Assembly (NCBI RefSeq): GCF_900105995.1
Contig: NZ_LT629785.1
Location: 1,426,001 to 1,490,000, forward strand
Direction: 5' to 3'
DNA length: 64,000 nucleotides
DNA from: Pseudomonas pohangensis
GTDB taxonomy: Bacteria > Pseudomonadota > Gammaproteobacteria > Pseudomonadales > Pseudomonadaceae
Position 1 is the stretch's first letter. Each line of letters begins with the position of its first letter. Below are positions 62,326 to 64,000 of the stretch, piece after piece. The notes below the pieces were generated by a model. It did not search any database and was not told the DNA's origin. It worked only from the letters and a program-made list of their open reading frames with translations. Made by a program: the position numbers and the translations under genes.

Positions 62326-63141
62326 ATGGATATCGGTCTGCGTGAGTGGCTGATGGTTATCGGGATTGTGGTCATTGCCGGCATTCTGTTTGATGGCTGG
62401 CGCCGCATGAGTGGCAGTAAAAGCAAACTCAAGTTCAAACTTGATCGCACTCTTGCCGATCTGCCCGATGACGAGGAAGACGCCAATCTGTTGGGCCCTG
62501 CGCGCGTACTGGATCGTGACCGCGAGCCGCAGATTGATGAAAGCAACCTGCCTTCGATGACCGCAGGAGATTCGGCAGGCAAGCGCAACGAGCCCCAACA
62601 GGGTGATCTGAATCTGGATCAACCGGTGCCTACCTTGCTCACGCCGGTGGCCGAAGAGGCTGCAGAACCCGTCGAGAAGCCCAAACCCGCCGCTGCCGAG
62701 CAGACTGAAGTACAGGAAGTGCTGGTTATCAGTGTCGTGGCGCGTGAAGCCGATGGTTTCAAGGGCCCGGCGTTGTTGCAGAACATCCTCGAAAGCGGTT
62801 TGCGCTTTGGCGACATGGATATTTTCCACCGGCACGAAAGCATGGCCGGCAACGGCGAAATACTGTTTTCCATGGCCAATGCAAAAAAGCCGGGGACCTT
62901 CGATCTGGACGACATGGACATGTTCAGTACGCCGGTGGTGAGCTTCTTCCTGCAGTTGCCCGGGCCGCGTCATCCCAAGCAGGCGTTTGACCTGATGATC
63001 GCCGCTGCACGCAAGTTGAGTACCGAGCTCAATGGCGACCTGAAAGACGACAAGCGCAGCGTGTTGACCGCACAGACAATCGAGCACTATCGCCAGCGCA
63101 TTGCCGAATTCGAGCGCAAGCTGCTGAGCCAGAAGCGCTGA
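62326..63141 (+). CDS. zipA: Cell division protein ZipA
   Basis: A 271-residue FtsZ-anchoring protein. It has one N-terminal TM helix (WLMVIGIVVIAGILFDGW), a charged and Pro/Glu-rich linker, then the C-terminal FtsZ-binding domain (LLQNILESGLRFGDMDIFHR and the following). It bridges FtsZ to the membrane at septation. It starts 189 bp after smc and is followed by a terminator before ligA. Confidence 0.95.
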   Translation: MDIGLREWLMVIGIVVIAGILFDGWRRMSGSKSKLKFKLDRTLADLPDDEEDANLLGPARVLDRDREPQIDESNLPSMTAGDSAGKRNEPQQGDLNLDQPVPTLLTPVAEEAAEPVEKPKPAAAEQTEVQEVLVISVVAREADGFKGPALLQNILESGLRFGDMDIFHRHESMAGNGEILFSMANAKKPGTFDLDDMDMFSTPVVSFFLQLPGPRHPKQAFDLMIAAARKLSTELNGDLKDDKRSVLTAQTIEHYRQRIAEFERKLLSQKR

Positions 63142-63193
63142 TTGCAGCGCCGTTGTATCGGGTCCGGCTTGGCTGACCTGAAGACCCACAGAG

Positions 63194-63219
63194 AAAAGAG
63201 CAGCCCAGGCTGCTCTTTT
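63194..63219 (+). terminator. Terminator between zipA and ligA
   Basis: The inverted repeat AGAGCAGCC / GGCTGCTCT has a short CA loop, followed by a TTTTCGTTT tail. It lies 53 bp after the zipA stop. Flanking AAAA on the 5' side may let it work in both directions. Confidence 0.82.
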
Positions 63220-63240
63220 CGTTTCACAGAAGAGCCCGTC

Positions 63241-64000
63241 ATGCCTGACGTCCAGACCGCCGCCCAGCGTATCAGCCAGTTACGCAGCCAGATCGATGCG
63301 CACAATCACCGCTACTACGTGCTCGACGAGCCCAGTGTGCCGGATGCCGAATACGACCGCCTGTTTCGCGAGTTGCAGGCGCTGGAGGCGGAGCATCCGC
63401 AACTGGTTACGGCACAATCCCCGACCCAGCGCGTCGGCGGTGCGGCCCTGGCGGCTTTTGGTGAAGTGCGCCACGAAGTGCCGATGCTCAGTCTGGGCAA
63501 TGCCTTTGCCGAAGACGACCTGCTGGATTTCGACCGCCGCGTGCGTGAAGGCCTCGGCGATCTGTTACCGGCTGCCGACCTGTTTGGCGGCGGAGCGCCG
63601 GTGGAGTACTGCTGCGAGCCCAAACTGGACGGTCTGGCCGTGAGCCTGTTGTACCGCGACGGTGTGCTGGTGCGTGGCGCCACCCGTGGCGATGGCAGCA
63701 CCGGCGAAGATATCAGCAGCAACGTGCGCACCCTGCGCAATGTGCCGCTGCAATTGCAGGGCGAAGGCTATCCGGCGGTACTCGAGGTACGTGGAGAAGT
63801 GTTCATGTCCAAAGCCGGTTTCGAGGCGCTGAATGCCCGGCAACTGGCCAGTGGCGGCAAACCCTTTGCCAATCCGCGCAACGCCGCCGCCGGCAGCCTG
63901 CGCCAGCTGGACCCGAAGATCACTGCCAGCCGGCCGCTGGAGTTCTGCTGCTATGGTATCGGCCAGGTCGAGGGCGAGCTGGCAGCGACCCAGGTGGGCA
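63241..64000 (+). CDS. ligA: NAD-dependent DNA ligase LigA (partial, cut by window end)
   Basis: The first 253 residues are visible. The N-terminal Ia region reads QIDAHNHRYYVLDEPSVPDAEYD. The adenylation lysine is in CEPKLDGLAVSLLYRDG (KxDG), followed by ATRGDGSTGEDISSN. It joins Okazaki fragments using NAD+. It sits 99 bp downstream of zipA with a terminator between. Confidence 0.96.
   Translation, partial: MPDVQTAAQRISQLRSQIDAHNHRYYVLDEPSVPDAEYDRLFRELQALEAEHPQLVTAQSPTQRVGGAALAAFGEVRHEVPMLSLGNAFAEDDLLDFDRRVREGLGDLLPAADLFGGGAPVEYCCEPKLDGLAVSLLYRDGVLVRGATRGDGSTGEDISSNVRTLRNVPLQLQGEGYPAVLEVRGEVFMSKAGFEALNARQLASGGKPFANPRNAAAGSLRQLDPKITASRPLEFCCYGIGQVEGELAATQVG

Overview
The window is 64 kb of a gammaproteobacterial chromosome, almost certainly a Pseudomonas or close relative (Pseudomonadaceae). 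Support comes from an oprI-type lipoprotein gene, the order GntR regulator-smc-zipA-ligA, the order rssB-rssC-tal-dusA, a Lap-type adhesin system with lapD/lapG, and a single ccmABCDEFGHI operon. The backbone is fairly GC-rich and densely coded. No rRNA, tRNA, CRISPR array or intact insertion sequence was found. This was judged by reading alone; no database search was possible.

Layout. 1-3.1 kb: a lipid/CoA-type metabolic cluster on the minus strand (a cut SDR dehydrogenase, APH-like phosphotransferase, SCP2 protein, histidine phosphatase). 3.2-7.2 kb (plus): sohB protease, a YhdH-type oxidoreductase, then the rssB/rssC pair (response-regulator phosphatase and STAS antagonist). 7.4-11.0 kb: an AT-rich accessory island between rssC and tal. 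It holds six small genes, all on the minus strand, separated by about five attC-like recombination sites. No integrase gene is visible, so it reads as an orphan integron cassette array (CALIN). It also contains a 178-bp MITE-like element. 11.4-18 kb (minus): tal, dusA, a DUF3604 exported protein, and a VWA/MoxR pair. 18-24.4 kb: cysK, a Sel1 protein, a DMT exporter, aceK, a 41-residue small protein, an SDR and a DTW-domain tRNA modification enzyme.

24.3-41.4 kb is a complete Lap biofilm adhesion module. It has a three-part type I exporter (lapE, lapB, lapC on the minus strand) and a divergent 2857-residue LapA-like adhesin. Beyond the adhesin lie the c-di-GMP receptor lapD and the periplasmic protease lapG, also on the minus strand. 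The adhesin carries an N-terminal retention module with a TAAG LapG site, five nearly identical 513-bp tandem repeats, two von Willebrand A domains and RTX repeats. A decayed histidine kinase fragment sits between lapA and lapD. By the known family model, LapD bound to c-di-GMP sequesters LapG and keeps LapA anchored; loss of c-di-GMP frees LapG to cut LapA.

41.5-49.5 kb holds a UPF0149 protein, a small protein behind a promoter and a possibly structured leader, greB, an FtsX-type ABC exporter with divergent tesA, an L,D-transpeptidase, oprI and a small acetyltransferase. 49.8-56.8 kb is the cytochrome c maturation operon ccmABCDEFGHI, tightly coupled by overlapping starts and stops. 56.9-64 kb contains a voltage-gated-type K+ channel, a GntR regulator overlapping smc, then zipA and the 5' part of ligA, cut by the window end.
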